Shown: positions 1 to 10,877 of the stretch, piece by piece
How the letters are laid out: each line of letters starts with the position of its first letter
Position numbering within the stretch: the first letter of the stretch is position 1
Assembly (NCBI RefSeq): GCF_014192745.1
Contig: NZ_JACHYJ010000002.1
Span: forward strand, 62,001-126,000
Length of the DNA: 64,000 nucleotides
Source of the DNA: Luteimonas sp. RC10
Lineage (GTDB): Bacteria > Pseudomonadota > Gammaproteobacteria > Xanthomonadales > Xanthomonadaceae
Direction: 5' to 3'
Translations under genes and position numbers: made by a program
The notes under the pieces: generated by a model
Told to the model about the DNA's origin: nothing
Database searches by the model: none
What the model saw: only the letters and a program-made list of their open reading frames with translations

Positions 1-310
1 CGCCTGAGCGCAGGGAGCCGGCAATTCTCACAGATTCACCGCCCACGGGCAAGCGCGGGGACATGCGCAGGCCGACCTGCGCGCAGGTGCGACACTCGGT
101 CGCAGCCCTGTCGCAGGCTGACATGGTGAAATGGACACCCGGCCACCGCGACAACGGAGCGCACCCGACCGGACGCGCCCGAGTCGAGCCGCAGGCCCCT
201 CCCCCGCCTCTTCATGCCCGGATGTCTCGGGCCCGGACGATCGCATCGTGCAGACCACCGCCCATCGCCGAACCGACCGCGCGCCCGACTGGGCGCACGG
301 TGCGTGGCGA
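1..310. other. No recognisable gene
   Basis: GC-rich stretch before the stop of the MFS gene. Open frames here on both strands translate to Arg/Pro/Ala-rich sequence with no family I recognise and no convincing ribosome-binding site. A gene entering from outside the window cannot be excluded. Confidence 0.5.
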
Positions 311-1630
311 TCAGCGCACGGTTTCCAGGGTCCGGCTGAAGCCCAGCGCGGCCAGCGTCACGACGGCACCCGAAAGCAGGTAGTAGCCGACGTATTCCAG
401 CCCGAAGCGGCTGCACACGCCCAGGGCGACCAGCGGCGCGAAGCCCGCACCCAGCAGCCAGGCGATGTCGGATGTGACCGCCGCGCCGGTGTAGCGGTAG
501 ATGCTCTCGAAGCGCGAAGCGATCGCATTGCTCGCCTGCCCCAGCGACAGCCCCAGCAGCGCGAAGCCCACGACGACGTAGGTCGTGCGGCCGGCGGTCG
601 TGTCGTCGCCCAGCAGACCGGACGCGAAGAAGCTGAAGATCGCGATCAGCACCGCTGCGATCGCCAGTTGCCCGCGACGGCCGACCCGGTCGGCCAGCAG
701 GCCCGACAGCACGATGCCCACCCCGCCCACCACCGCGCCCATCATCAGGCTGACCAGGAAATCGCCGGCGTTGTGATCGGTGTACAGCGTGGCCCAGCTG
801 AGCGGGAAGATCGTCACCAGGTGGAACATCGCGTAACTCGCCAACGGGATCAGCGCACCGAGCAGCACCTGGCGTGGATGCGTGCGGATGGTCTCGCCGA
901 TCCGGCGCGGCTGCAGTTCCTGCTGCCGGAACAGCTGCACGAACTCCGGCGTGACCACCAGGCGCAGCCGCGCGAACAGCGCGACGACGTTCAGCGCCAG
1001 CGCCACGAAGAACGGGAAGCGCCAGCCCCAGGCCATGAAATCCTCATGGCCGAGGACCCGGATGAACACCAGGAACATGCCCGCCGCGAGCATGAAGCCG
1101 AACGTCGCGCCCAGCTGCGGCACCATGGCGTACCAGCCGCGGCGTTCGCTCGGCGCGCTGAGCGACAGCAGCGACGGCAGCCCGTCCCAGGCGCCGCCCC
1201 AGCCCAGGCCCTGACCGAAGCGGAAGACCGCCAGCAGCACCGGCGCCAGCAGGCCGGCCTGGGCGTAGCTGGGCAGGAACGCGATCGCCATGGTCGAGCC
1301 GCACAGCAGGAACAGCGCCACTATCAGCTTCGCCGCCCGGCCGAAATTGCGGTCGATGGCCATGAACACCGCCGAGCCGATCGGCCGGGCGATGAACGCC
1401 AGCGAGAAGATCGCGAACGACTTGAGCGTGGCCTGCACCGGGTCGCTGTCGGGAAAGAACAGATAAGGGAAGACCATCACCGACGCGATGCCGTAGACGA
1501 AGAAGTCGAAGAACTCCGACGTGCGGCCCATCACGACCGGGAAGGCGATCTTCCCCGGCGAGATCTCCAGGTCGTCGGTCTCCGGCGCGTCATCCAGCCC
1601 GGTGGTGGCTTGCTGTGCGGTTTCGCTCAT
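311..1630 (-). CDS. MFS transporter, metabolite:H+ symporter (MHS) type
   Basis: Predicted 439-aa inner-membrane secondary transporter, substrate unknown. The N-terminal soluble tail is followed by a first helix containing 'GRTSEFFDFFVYG' and a loop ending 'ARPIGSAVFMAIDRNFGRAA', the conserved loop 2-3 pattern of the metabolite:H+ symporter branch (citrate, alpha-ketoglutarate, proline/betaine carriers). A second 'ADRVGRRGQL' loop follows the central hydrophilic region, as expected for a 12-helix MFS protein. I chose the ATG at 1630 because GGAGA lies about a dozen bases upstream; an in-frame ATG at 1654 has no such signal. It is divergent from the cyo operon. Annotation as a general MHS-family carrier is safe, a substrate is not. 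Confidence 0.85.
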   Translation of the reverse strand: MSETAQQATTGLDDAPETDDLEISPGKIAFPVVMGRTSEFFDFFVYGIASVMVFPYLFFPDSDPVQATLKSFAIFSLAFIARPIGSAVFMAIDRNFGRAAKLIVALFLLCGSTMAIAFLPSYAQAGLLAPVLLAVFRFGQGLGWGGAWDGLPSLLSLSAPSERRGWYAMVPQLGATFGFMLAAGMFLVFIRVLGHEDFMAWGWRFPFFVALALNVVALFARLRLVVTPEFVQLFRQQELQPRRIGETIRTHPRQVLLGALIPLASYAMFHLVTIFPLSWATLYTDHNAGDFLVSLMMGAVVGGVGIVLSGLLADRVGRRGQLAIAAVLIAIFSFFASGLLGDDTTAGRTTYVVVGFALLGLSLGQASNAIASRFESIYRYTGAAVTSDIAWLLGAGFAPLVALGVCSRFGLEYVGYYLLSGAVVTLAALGFSRTLETVR

Positions 1631-1808
1631 CTGCGCGCTGTCTCCGGTCGTCATGGGGGATAATGCACCGCATTGTGACCCCCAAACGGGCCCACCACGC
1701 AAGGTGCGCAGCAGCACGCGCCCGCGCCCTGCCCTGATTCCACGCTAGCCGCCCGGACGTGGCGCTTCCGTCAAGCCGTTTCCCTTTTCAGTCGTCGATC
1801 TCCCACCA

Positions 1809-3011
1809 ATGAAATCCTTCCTCCGATTCTCGGTCCTGTTCGGGACCGCCCTGCTGCTGTCCGGCTGCGACTGGGTGCTCATGCGGCCGTCCGGCGACAT
1901 CGCCATGCAGCAGCGCGATCTGATCCTGCTGTCCACCGGCCTGATGCTGCTGGTCATCGTCCCGGTGATCTTCCTGACGTTCTTCTTCGCCTGGAAGTAC
2001 CGCGCGTCGAACAAGGACGCCGAGTACGCGCCGGACTGGCACCACTCCACGCGCCTGGAGCTGATCATCTGGTCGGCGCCGCTGGCGATCATCCTGGTGC
2101 TGGGCACGGTGACCTGGATCGCCACCCACAAGCTCGACCCCTACCGCCCGCTCGACCGGATCGACGCGAACACGCCGATCGCCGAGGGCGTCAAGCCGCT
2201 GGTGGTCGAAGTGGTCGCGCTCGACTGGAAGTGGTTGTTCCTCTATCCCGAGCAGGGCATCGCGACGGTCAACGAGCTCGCCGCGCCGGTGAACGTGCCG
2301 ATCGAATTCAAGATCACCTCTTCGTCGATGATGAATTCGTTCTTCATCCCGGCGCTGGCCGGCCAGATCTACGCGATGACCGGCATGGAGACCAAGCTCA
2401 ACGCCGTGATCAACGCCGAAGGTGTGTACAAGGGCTTCTCGGGCAACTACAGCGGCGACGGCTTCTCGCACATGCACTTCAACTTCCATGGCATGAGCCA
2501 GGACGGCTTCGATGCCTGGGTGCGCAAGGTGCAGGCCGACCAGACGCCGCTGGGCCGCCAGGAGTATCTGGTGCTCGAGAAGCCGTCCGAGCGTGAGCCG
2601 GTGCGCTACTTCGGCAATGTCGACCCGGCGCTGTACGAGGCGATCCTCAACATGTGCGTGGCGCCGGGCTCGATGTGCGTCCATGAGATGATGCATATCG
2701 ACCGCTCGGGCGGCGGCGGCGTCGACAGCCATGCCAACTACGCCCGTCTGCGCTACGACAACCGCCACGCCGACGAGCCGGTGGCCGCGCCCGGCGCCAC
2801 CTTCCCCGAGGCCGGCCGCGAGGCGCGCGGCGACGAGCCCCAGGGTCACCAGCCGCGGGCCGTCTCGCCCGAGGAACCGACGCCGCAGCCCACGCCTTCG
2901 AGCGAAGGCGCCGACGATCAGGGCGTGCAGCCGATCCCGCCGGGGCAGGCGCCGCAGCAGCAAGGCGCACCCGGCAAGCCGGACGACGACGGCGGCCCCT
3001 CGGGCCGCTGA
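1809..3011 (+). CDS. cyoA: Cytochrome bo-type ubiquinol oxidase subunit II
   Basis: 400-aa subunit II of the quinol oxidase encoded with cyoBCD. A lipoprotein signal ends in LLLSGC (Cys20), followed by two membrane helices (about 38-60 and 83-105) and a periplasmic cupredoxin domain. The CuA-binding cysteines of cytochrome c oxidases are absent, as in CyoA. E. coli CyoA is about 315 aa; here roughly 75 extra C-terminal residues form a Pro/Gly/Glu/Gln-rich, probably disordered tail from about residue 320. It is the first gene of the operon, divergent from the MFS gene; cyoB follows after 42 nt. No strong Shine-Dalgarno precedes the ATG, but the start gives an intact signal peptide. Confidence 0.95.
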   Translation: MKSFLRFSVLFGTALLLSGCDWVLMRPSGDIAMQQRDLILLSTGLMLLVIVPVIFLTFFFAWKYRASNKDAEYAPDWHHSTRLELIIWSAPLAIILVLGTVTWIATHKLDPYRPLDRIDANTPIAEGVKPLVVEVVALDWKWLFLYPEQGIATVNELAAPVNVPIEFKITSSSMMNSFFIPALAGQIYAMTGMETKLNAVINAEGVYKGFSGNYSGDGFSHMHFNFHGMSQDGFDAWVRKVQADQTPLGRQEYLVLEKPSEREPVRYFGNVDPALYEAILNMCVAPGSMCVHEMMHIDRSGGGGVDSHANYARLRYDNRHADEPVAAPGATFPEAGREARGDEPQGHQPRAVSPEEPTPQPTPSSEGADDQGVQPIPPGQAPQQQGAPGKPDDDGGPSGR

Positions 3012-3053
3012 TCCCGGATCGCATCACCGAATCCAGTACTAGGCAGGAACCCC

Positions 3054-5066
3054 ATGTCCGCACCCCAGGACCAGCTCACCTCACCATGGCTCGGGCGTCT
3101 TTCGCTCGAGTCCCTGGCCTTCCTCCACGACCCGATCCTCGCGGCGACCTTCATCGGCACCGCGCTGGGCGGCATCGCACTGCTCGTGCTCGTCACCCGG
3201 TACCGCCTCTGGGGCTACCTGTGGAAGGAGTGGTTCACCAGCATCGACCACAAGAAGATCGGGATCATGTACTGCATCCTGGCGCTGGTGATGCTGCTGC
3301 GCGGCTTCTCCGACGCGCTGCTGATGCGCGCCCACCAGGCCTTGGCCTCGGGCGGCGGCGAGGGCTTCCTGCCCCCACACCACTACGATCAGATCTTCAC
3401 CGCCCACGGCGTGATCATGATCTTCTTCGTGGCGATGCCGCTGGTGACCGGCCTGATGAACTACATCGTGCCGCTGCAGATCGGCGCGCGCGACGTCTCG
3501 TTCCCGTTCCTCAACAACTTCAGCTTCTGGATGACCACCGCCGGTGCGGTGCTGATCATGCTGTCGCTGTTCGTCGGTGAGTTCGCGCGGACCGGTTGGC
3601 TGGCCTACCCGCCGTTGTCGGGCGCCGACTACAGTCCAGGTGTCGGCATGGACTACTACCTATGGGGACTCCAGGTTGCGGGTGTCGGCACGACGTTGTC
3701 GGGCATCAACCTGATCGTGACGATCGTCAAGATGCGTGCGCCGGGCATGAAGTACATGCGCATGCCGATCTTCACCTGGACCTCGCTGTGCACCAACATC
3801 CTGATCGTCGCGACGTTCCCGATCCTCACCGCGACGTTGGCGCTGCTGACGATGGACCGCTACGTCGGCACCAACTTCTTCACCAACGACTTGGGCGGCA
3901 GCCCGATGATGTACGTGAACCTGATCTGGATCTGGGGCCACCCGGAGGTCTACATCCTGGTGCTGCCGGCCTTCGGCATCTTCTCCGAGGTCGTGTCCAC
4001 GTACTGCGGCAAGCGGCTGTTCGGCTACACCTCGATGGTCTACGCGACCGCAGTCATCACGATCCTGTCGTACCTGGTGTGGCTGCACCACTTCTTCACC
4101 ATGGGCTCGGGCGCAAGCGTCAACGCGTTCTTCGGCATCACCACGATGATCATTTCGATCCCCACGGGCGCGAAGATCTTCAATTGGCTGTTCACGATGT
4201 ACAAGGGACGGATCCGCTTCGACGTCCCGATGCTGTGGACGATCGGCTTCATGTTCACCTTCGTCATCGGTGGCATGACCGGTGTGCTGCTCGCCGTGCC
4301 GCCGGCCGACTTCGTGCTGCACAACAGCCTGTTCCTGATCGCCCACTTCCATAACACCATCATCGGCGGCGTGGTCTTCGGCCTGTTCGCCGGCATGGTG
4401 TACTGGTTCCCGAAGGCGTTCGGCTTCAAGCTCGACGAGTTCTGGGGCAAGGTGTCGTTCTGGTGCTGGCTGACCGGCTTCTGGGTCGCGTTCACCCCGC
4501 TCTACATCATGGGCCTGATGGGCGTGACCCGCCGTCTGAGCCAGTTCGAGGACACCTCGCTGCACCTGTTCTTCGTGGTCGCGGCGATCGGCGCGGCGCT
4601 GGTCGCGGCCGGCATCGGCGCGTTCATCATGTCGATCGTCCAGGCCGTGCGGAAGCGCAAGGCACTGCGCGACGTCACCGGCGATCCCTGGGACGGCCGG
4701 ACGCTGGAATGGTCGACCTCGTCGCCGCCGCCGGCCTACAACTTCGCCTTCACCCCGGTGGTCCACGAGATCGACGCCTGGGCCGATATGAAACGCCACG
4801 GCTACAAGCGTCCGTTGGCCGGTTTCGTGCCGATCCACATGCCGCGCAACACCGGTGCAGGCGTGGTGCTGTCGGCAATCAGTGTCGCCCTGGCCTTCGG
4901 TCTGATCTGGCACATCTGGTGGCTGGCGGGCGTGTCGTTCGTGGCGCTGGTGGTCGCGGCGATCGCGCACACCTTCAACTACGACCGCGAGTACTACATC
5001 CCCGCCCAGGACGTGATCGACACCGAGGAACAACGCACGCGCGATCTCGCGCAGCAGGCGCTCTGA
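3054..5066 (+). CDS. cyoB: Cytochrome bo-type ubiquinol oxidase subunit I
   Basis: 670-aa catalytic haem-copper subunit (E. coli CyoB is 663 aa). Visible ligands: low-spin haem His118 ('[11 protein letters not shown]') and His433, high-spin haem His431 ('[10 protein letters not shown]'), CuB His296 with the cross-linked Tyr300 ('WGHPEVY'), and His345/His346. Residues matching the E. coli quinol site (Arg71, Asp75, His98) are present as Arg83, Asp87 and His110, supporting ubiquinol rather than cytochrome c as donor. It reduces O2 to water and pumps protons. The start follows GCAGGA at good spacing; cyoC begins 1 nt after the stop. Confidence 0.97.
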   Translation: MSAPQDQLTSPWLGRLSLESLAFLHDPILAATFIGTALGGIALLVLVTRYRLWGYLWKEWFTSIDHKKIGIMYCILALVMLLRGFSDALLMRAHQALASGGGEGFLPPHHYDQIFTAHGVIMIFFVAMPLVTGLMNYIVPLQIGARDVSFPFLNNFSFWMTTAGAVLIMLSLFVGEFARTGWLAYPPLSGADYSPGVGMDYYLWGLQVAGVGTTLSGINLIVTIVKMRAPGMKYMRMPIFTWTSLCTNILIVATFPILTATLALLTMDRYVGTNFFTNDLGGSPMMYVNLIWIWGHPEVYILVLPAFGIFSEVVSTYCGKRLFGYTSMVYATAVITILSYLVWLHHFFTMGSGASVNAFFGITTMIISIPTGAKIFNWLFTMYKGRIRFDVPMLWTIGFMFTFVIGGMTGVLLAVPPADFVLHNSLFLIAHFHNTIIGGVVFGLFAGMVYWFPKAFGFKLDEFWGKVSFWCWLTGFWVAFTPLYIMGLMGVTRRLSQFEDTSLHLFFVVAAIGAALVAAGIGAFIMSIVQAVRKRKALRDVTGDPWDGRTLEWSTSSPPPAYNFAFTPVVHEIDAWADMKRHGYKRPLAGFVPIHMPRNTGAGVVLSAISVALAFGLIWHIWWLAGVSFVALVVAAIAHTFNYDREYYIPAQDVIDTEEQRTRDLAQQAL

Positions 5067-5067
5067 C

Positions 5068-5718
5068 ATGGCACACAGCATTCAACCCACTTCCGGCGAC
5101 ACCGCCCGCGTCTACCACGTGATCGAGGACCCCCATGCCCATGACGGGCATGCGCATCACCCCGAGACCGGAACCAACCTCGGCTTCTGGATCTACCTGA
5201 TGAGCGACTGCCTCATCTTCGCGATCCTGTTCGCCATCTACGCCGTGCTCGGCCGCAACTACGCGGCCGGCCCGTCGCCGGCCGACCTGTTTGACCTGAA
5301 GCTGATCCTGGTCGCGACATTCATGCTGCTGTTCTCGTCGATCACCTACGGGTTCGCGATGCTGAACTCGTACAAGCAGAACATCCGCGGCACGATCGGC
5401 TGGCTGCTGGTGACCGGCCTGTTCGGCCTGGCGTTCCTGGGCATCGAGCTCTACGAGTTCCACCATCTCGCCCATCTGGGCGCGACCCCGCAGCGCAGCG
5501 CGTTCCTGTCGGCATTCTTCACGCTGGTCGGTACCCACGGCCTGCACGTGACGTTCGGTCTGATCTGGCTGGTGACCCTGGTGTTCCAGCTGCGCAAGCA
5601 TGGGCTCAACGCCGCCAACCACCGCCGCCTGATGTGCCTGTCGATGTTCTGGCACTTCCTGGATGTGATCTGGATCGGCGTGTTCTCGTATGTGTATCTG
5701 ATGGGAGTCGTGGGATGA
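5068..5718 (+). CDS. cyoC: Cytochrome bo-type ubiquinol oxidase subunit III
   Basis: 216-aa integral membrane subunit III of the haem-copper oxidase family, with five predicted helices. A His/Asp-rich N-terminal stretch ('[15 protein letters not shown]') precedes the first helix at about residue 35. '[13 protein letters not shown]' near residue 150 and '[12 protein letters not shown]' near the C-terminus are typical subunit III motifs. The subunit has no redox centres and stabilises subunit I. It follows cyoB by 1 nt and its TGA overlaps the cyoD ATG (ATGA), so the genes are very probably translationally coupled. Confidence 0.95.
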   Translation: MAHSIQPTSGDTARVYHVIEDPHAHDGHAHHPETGTNLGFWIYLMSDCLIFAILFAIYAVLGRNYAAGPSPADLFDLKLILVATFMLLFSSITYGFAMLNSYKQNIRGTIGWLLVTGLFGLAFLGIELYEFHHLAHLGATPQRSAFLSAFFTLVGTHGLHVTFGLIWLVTLVFQLRKHGLNAANHRRLMCLSMFWHFLDVIWIGVFSYVYLMGVVG

Positions 5719-6098
5719 GCACCGAAACCAACCACCACCCCGCCCACGAGGCGGCGCACGACGCGCACGGCCACGGCAGCATGCGCGACTATGTGATCGG
5801 CTTCGTGCTGTCGGTGATCCTCACCGTCATTCCGTTCTGGCTGGTCATGGGCGAGGTGATCGAGAGCCGCGTCTGGACGGTCGCGCTGATCATGGTGTTC
5901 GGCGCCATCCAGATCGTCGTGCACATGATCTACTTCCTGCACATGAACCGGAAATCGGAGGGCGGCTGGATTCTGATGTCGCTGCTGTTCACCGGCATCA
6001 TCATCGTCATCGCGCTGGTCGGCTCGCTGTGGGTCATGTACCACCTCAACTACAACATGATGCCGATGTCGCCCGAGCAGATGCGCGTCGCGCCCTGA
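5715..6098 (+). CDS. cyoD: Cytochrome bo-type ubiquinol oxidase subunit IV
   Basis: 127-aa small subunit IV with a His-rich cytoplasmic N-terminus and three membrane helices (about 27-48, 54-75, 87-110). '[15 protein letters not shown]' is characteristic of the CyoD/CoxD family. The ATG overlaps the cyoC stop. In E. coli this position is followed by cyoE (haem O synthase); here a SURF1 gene follows instead, so haem O or A synthesis must be encoded outside the window. Confidence 0.93.
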   Translation: MSTETNHHPAHEAAHDAHGHGSMRDYVIGFVLSVILTVIPFWLVMGEVIESRVWTVALIMVFGAIQIVVHMIYFLHMNRKSEGGWILMSLLFTGIIIVIALVGSLWVMYHLNYNMMPMSPEQMRVAP

Positions 6099-6117
6099 CC
6101 GCACACCACGCTCCGTC

Positions 6118-6867
6118 ATGACTGCGCAACGCGCCCCGCAACGCCCGGCCCGACGCTGGGCGTTGCTGATATTTCTGATCGCGGCCACGGCCGGCTTCAT
6201 CGCGCTGGGCCTGTGGCAGGTCGAGCGCCTGGGCTGGAAGCGCGAGCTGATCGCCCGGGTCGAGGCGCGGATCCATGCGGACCCTGTTGCCTTCCCGGCC
6301 GCGGCCGACTGGGCCGGTCTCGATCCGGCCGATGCGGAGTATCGACGGGTCACCGCCCGTGGGCGGCTGCTGCACGATCAGGAGGTCGCGGTCTACGCCT
6401 CCACCGAGCGTGGGCCGGGCTACTGGATCATGACCCCGATGGCGACCGCGGACGGGGCGGTGTGGATCAATCGCGGCTACGTCGACAATGCGCATCGTCG
6501 GCGCGACAGTCGCGCCCGGGTGGACGCCGCGGACGTCGTCGAAATCACCGGTCTGCTGCGCCAGCCCGACCGCGCCGGCCTGCTCGTGCGCGCCAACGTG
6601 CCCGCCGAAGACCGCTGGTATGCCCGCGTGCCGGCGGAGATGACCGCCGCGCGGCAGGTCCCGGCACCGGTGGCGCCATTCTTCATCGACGCCCAGACCT
6701 CGATCGATGGCGCCAACTGGCCGGTGCCCGGGCTGACGATCGTGCACTTCCGCGACAACCACCTCAGCTATGCGCTGACCTGGTTCGGCATGGCACTGCT
6801 GACGCTGCTGGCGATCGGTTTCGTGTGGCGCAACGAGTTCCGGCGCGGCGCGCCCGACGCCGAATAG
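6118..6867 (+). CDS. SURF1 family oxidase assembly protein
   Basis: 249-aa SURF1/Shy1-type protein with two membrane helices (about 14-34 and 221-240) flanking a periplasmic domain, the normal SURF1 architecture. Visible family motifs include '[19 protein letters not shown]' after helix 1, '[10 protein letters not shown]', 'WINRGYV' and '[19 protein letters not shown]' at the second helix. SURF1 proteins help insert haem into subunit I of haem-copper oxidases. It lies 19 nt after cyoD on the same strand, so its likely client is the bo-type oxidase, comparable to the quinol-oxidase-specific Surf1 of Paracoccus. Donor and haem type cannot be read from the sequence. Confidence 0.9.
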   Translation: MTAQRAPQRPARRWALLIFLIAATAGFIALGLWQVERLGWKRELIARVEARIHADPVAFPAAADWAGLDPADAEYRRVTARGRLLHDQEVAVYASTERGPGYWIMTPMATADGAVWINRGYVDNAHRRRDSRARVDAADVVEITGLLRQPDRAGLLVRANVPAEDRWYARVPAEMTAARQVPAPVAPFFIDAQTSIDGANWPVPGLTIVHFRDNHLSYALTWFGMALLTLLAIGFVWRNEFRRGAPDAE

Positions 6868-6928
6868 GCGCTTCCCGCTCCGACCGACGTGTGCAACCCG
6901 ACGGCCGAGGCCGCCCGGTCAGATGCTC

Positions 6929-7267
6929 TCAGGCCTTGCCCGGATCGGTGGTGAAGCTCTCGCCGCAGCCGCACTCGGCGGCCGCGTTGGGATTGCGGAA
7001 CACGAACTCCTGATTCAACCCCTTCTGCTCGAAGTCGATCTCGGTCCCATCGACCATCGGCTGGCTCTGCGCATCGACGTAGATCCGCACGCCGTCCTGT
7101 TCGGTCACCGCGTCCCCGGGCTTCTCCTCGTGGGCGAGGTCGACGACATAGCCCCAACCCGAACAGCCGGTCCTGGCCACGCCGAAGCGCAGTCCGAGCG
7201 CATCCGGGCTGGCAGCGAGAAAACGGCGGGCCCGTTCGAGGGCGGCGGGAGCGAGTGCGATGGCCAT
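6929..7267 (-). CDS. Iron-sulfur cluster assembly accessory protein (IscA/ErpA type)
   Basis: 112-aa A-type Fe-S carrier that accepts and delivers clusters to apoproteins. The three conserved cysteines are present: one in '[11 protein letters not shown]' and two in the C-terminal 'CGCGESF'. The ATG at 7267 is preceded by GCAGGAG on the minus strand; a longer frame upstream is Arg/Pro-rich and poorly supported. It is convergent with SURF1 and divergent from asnS, so it stands alone. IscA, SufA and ErpA cannot be separated confidently by eye. Confidence 0.88.
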   Translation of the reverse strand: MAIALAPAALERARRFLAASPDALGLRFGVARTGCSGWGYVVDLAHEEKPGDAVTEQDGVRIYVDAQSQPMVDGTEIDFEQKGLNQEFVFRNPNAAAECGCGESFTTDPGKA

Positions 7268-7381
7268 GGAACGAGTGTACTCCTGCGGTCGGCAGCGGCA
7301 GCTGAGCGGGCATCCGCGGCGCGGCGGCGGCACGGTAGACTGTGCAGCCATTCATCGGTGCGGATTCCCGGGATTCAAGGC

Positions 7382-8779
<1,398 letters not shown>

Positions 8780-8825
8780 GCACGGAGATCGAAGAGGCGT
8801 AGACCGTGCGTCTCGAGCCGATACT

Positions 8826-8857
8826 GGTCTCAGCACTCATTGAAGAGTGCTGAGACC
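8826..8857. terminator. Perfect 13-bp hairpin between convergent genes
   Basis: Two 13-nt arms (8826-8838 and 8845-8857, first arm GGTCTCAGCACTC) are exact inverted repeats around a 6-nt loop ATTGAA. It lies between the stop of asnS and the stop of the convergent small gene, so a bidirectional terminator is likely. There is no T-run on either strand, so classical Rho-independent function is uncertain. Confidence 0.55.
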
Positions 8858-8872
8858 GCGCAATGCGTTGCC

Positions 8873-9139
8873 TTACTCGTCGACGCAACGCTCATTGCGC
8901 CACCGGCACGCCATGTTCAAGACACAGGACTGGCGGTCGCGAATCAGCATGCAGGTCGCCTCGGGATTGCTGCCAACGTCAGGAAGCAACCTGACGGGAG
9001 CCGCAAGCGAGGGCGAAACCAGTGTGACGGCCTCTGGCGCCTTGCGGTCTTCGGTCGCGATGCTGGAAGCCTGGACAGACGCAACCGTCAATCCGGCGAC
9101 AAGACCCATCAGTGCGCCGGCCCATAGTCTGGTCTTCAT
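8873..9139 (-). CDS. Small secreted protein of unknown function
   Basis: 88-aa protein with a clear Sec signal peptide ('MKTRLWAGALMGLVAGLTVA', cleavage probably after VQA near residue 24). The mature part has about 64 residues with four cysteines (in 'EATCMLIRDRQSCVLNMACRW' fashion, the last in 'ERCVDE'), which could form two disulfides. The start is strongly supported by AAGGAGG just upstream on the minus strand. I do not recognise a family. It stands alone, convergent with asnS. Confidence 0.75.
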   Translation of the reverse strand: MKTRLWAGALMGLVAGLTVASVQASSIATEDRKAPEAVTLVSPSLAAPVRLLPDVGSNPEATCMLIRDRQSCVLNMACRWRNERCVDE

Positions 9140-9267
9140 ACATCCTCCTTGAATGGTGTTCGAGGGGCATCCCTCCCGGGCGACGCTAGTGCCGTGCGCG
9201 CGTCAAGGTCAAGCGCGATCTCCAGGAACCCATTATCCTTTCGGTGTGTCCACGTGCCGGAAGCTTC

Positions 9268-9570
9268 GTGATCCTCTTCCTCGCCCTGTGCTTCTTCGGC
9301 GTCGCGATCGGTGGGGTGACCGCGTTCGTGATCTTCTGGCCGCTGTCGCTGGTGCACTTGCGCGATCGCCATCCGCAGGTGCGGGCGCGGTTCGCCGACG
9401 GCGCGTTCCTGCAGCCTGCCGCGCTGCGCTGGCTGCTGGCCGGCGGCTATTACGAAGTGCCCGACCGCCAGTTCACTGGGCTGGCTACGCCGGCTCGGAT
9501 CTCGTTGATCGTGATCCTCGGCGCACTGACCGCCTGTGCGGTGCTGTGGCTGTGGTCGATCGCCCCCTGA
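9268..9570 (+). CDS. Small two-helix membrane protein, UspB-like
   Basis: 100-aa protein with a hydrophobic helix at each end (about 1-24 and 77-97) around a polar middle containing 'HLRDRHPQVRARF'. The two-helix layout and size resemble E. coli UspB (111 aa), but the identity I can see is weak. The start is taken as GTG at 9268, preceded by GGAAG; a GTG at 9244 in the same frame is an alternative. The gene reads into the next small gene with a 21-nt gap, so they may be co-transcribed. Confidence 0.6.
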   Translation: MILFLALCFFGVAIGGVTAFVIFWPLSLVHLRDRHPQVRARFADGAFLQPAALRWLLAGGYYEVPDRQFTGLATPARISLIVILGALTACAVLWLWSIAP

Positions 9571-9591
9571 CCTTGCAAGGACGTTTTTTCG

Positions 9592-9891
9592 ATGACCCGC
9601 GATGAATGGTGGCTGGCGACGATCGGACGGACCGTGATCTGGGCGCGCCTGCGCGTGCTCGAGGCCGGCACCGCCGAAGTGTTCGACAGCGACGGCAACA
9701 CCCTGCCCTACGACAGCGAGGACACCGCGCGCTCGATGCTGCTCGACGCCGAGTTCGTGGCCTGGGACGGGCTGGACGCAGAGGATGCGCTCGAGCGTGG
9801 CTTCGCGCCCGGCGAGATCGCTCCGCCGCAGGCCGAGGACGATGCGCGGCTGCGCGACCGCATGGTGCAGTCGCTGGGCGCACGCGCCTGA
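9592..9891 (+). CDS. Conserved-looking hypothetical protein, 99 aa
   Basis: Soluble acidic protein beginning MTRDEWWLATIGRTVIWARL, with a predicted beta-rich first half ('AEVFDSDGNTLPYDSEDTA') and a charged C-terminus. There is no signal peptide or membrane segment, and no family that I recognise. The upstream GCAAGGACG supplies a plausible ribosome-binding site. It follows the UspB-like gene closely; the SDR gene starts 122 nt later. Confidence 0.65.
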   Translation: MTRDEWWLATIGRTVIWARLRVLEAGTAEVFDSDGNTLPYDSEDTARSMLLDAEFVAWDGLDAEDALERGFAPGEIAPPQAEDDARLRDRMVQSLGARA

Positions 9892-10013
9892 CCCAAGCCC
9901 GGGCCCGGTGACCCAGGGGCGGCTGCGACCGTCTCCGGTCGTCCTCTCGCTTGCATCCGACGGCCACCGTGGCAGCCTGTGGCCCGACCCCGTCCACTCG
10001 CAGGAAGCCGCCC

Positions 10014-10799
10014 ATGGACCTCGACCTGACCGGCCGCCACGCGCTCGTCTGCGGCGCCTCCGAAGGCATCGGACGCGCCACCGCCCACGAACTGGCCCTG
10101 CTGGGCGCCAGCGTGACGGTACTCGCCCGGCGCGGCGATGCGCTGCAGGCGGTGCGCGATGCACTCCCGGCGCCGGCCGGCCAGGCGCACCACGCGCTCG
10201 TCGCCGACATGGACGATCTGGACGCCCTGCGCTCCCGTCTCGAGGCGCACATCGCCACGGTTCCGGTCCAGATCCTGATCAACAACACCGGCGGGCCACC
10301 CGGCGGGCCGGCGCATACCGCATCGACCGACGCCTATCTGAGCGCATTCCGGCGCCATCTGCTCGCCGGGCAAGTCCTGGTCCAGGCCCTGCTGCCGGGC
10401 ATGCGCGCGGCCGGCTGGGGCCGGATCGTCAACGTGGTGTCGACCTCGGTGCGTGAGCCGATCATGGGCCTGGGCGTGTCCAACACCGTGCGCGGTGCGG
10501 TCGCCGGCTGGGCCAAGACACTCTCCCGCGAACTGGCTGCCGACGGGATCACGGTGAACAACGTGCTGCCCGGCTACACGCGCACCCAGCGCATCGCGCA
10601 GATCGTCGCCGATCGCGCCGCGCGCAGCGGCCAGTCCGAGGACGCGGTGGTCGCCGCGATGCAGGCCACGGTGCCCGTCGGCCGCTTCGCCGAGCCCGAG
10701 GAGACCGCAGGCGTGATCGCGTTTCTCTGCTCGCCGGCCGCCGGCTACGTCAACGGCGTCAGCCTGCCGGTGGACGGCGGGCGCATGGCGTCGATCTGA
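10014..10799 (+). CDS. Atypical short-chain dehydrogenase/reductase (catalytic Tyr/Lys missing)
   Basis: 261-aa Rossmann-fold protein of the SDR superfamily. The cofactor motif appears as 'GASEGIGRATA' (about 13-23) and the NNAG-equivalent as 'INNTGG'. The active site departs from classical SDRs: after the Ser region ('VVSTSVREP') the YxxxK motif is replaced by 'SNTVRGAV', giving Asn and Arg where Tyr and Lys are expected. The 'LPGYTRTQRI' segment and C-terminal 'VNGVSLPVDGG' are otherwise ordinary. I recall a beta-ketoacyl-ACP-reductase-like subgroup with the same Asn substitution, so this is probably a conserved non-canonical enzyme and not a damaged one. It stands alone. Confidence 0.85.
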   Translation: MDLDLTGRHALVCGASEGIGRATAHELALLGASVTVLARRGDALQAVRDALPAPAGQAHHALVADMDDLDALRSRLEAHIATVPVQILINNTGGPPGGPAHTASTDAYLSAFRRHLLAGQVLVQALLPGMRAAGWGRIVNVVSTSVREPIMGLGVSNTVRGAVAGWAKTLSRELAADGITVNNVLPGYTRTQRIAQIVADRAARSGQSEDAVVAAMQATVPVGRFAEPEETAGVIAFLCSPAAGYVNGVSLPVDGGRMASI

Positions 10800-10877
10800 G
10801 CCACACAGGCACCTCGCCCGCCGTTCCGCCACAACAAAGTCACGAGACCGCGACGCGCGGGCTGCTCCGATGCATGC

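Noticed and set aside
131..1663. 510-codon frame opposite the MFS transporter
   Set aside because: Antisense shadow: Gln/Arg/Glu/His-rich with no domain, while the minus strand encodes a clear 12-helix transporter.
3660..5081. 473-codon minus-strand frame across cyoB
   Set aside because: His/Asp/Arg/Val-rich antisense text of a strongly conserved gene.
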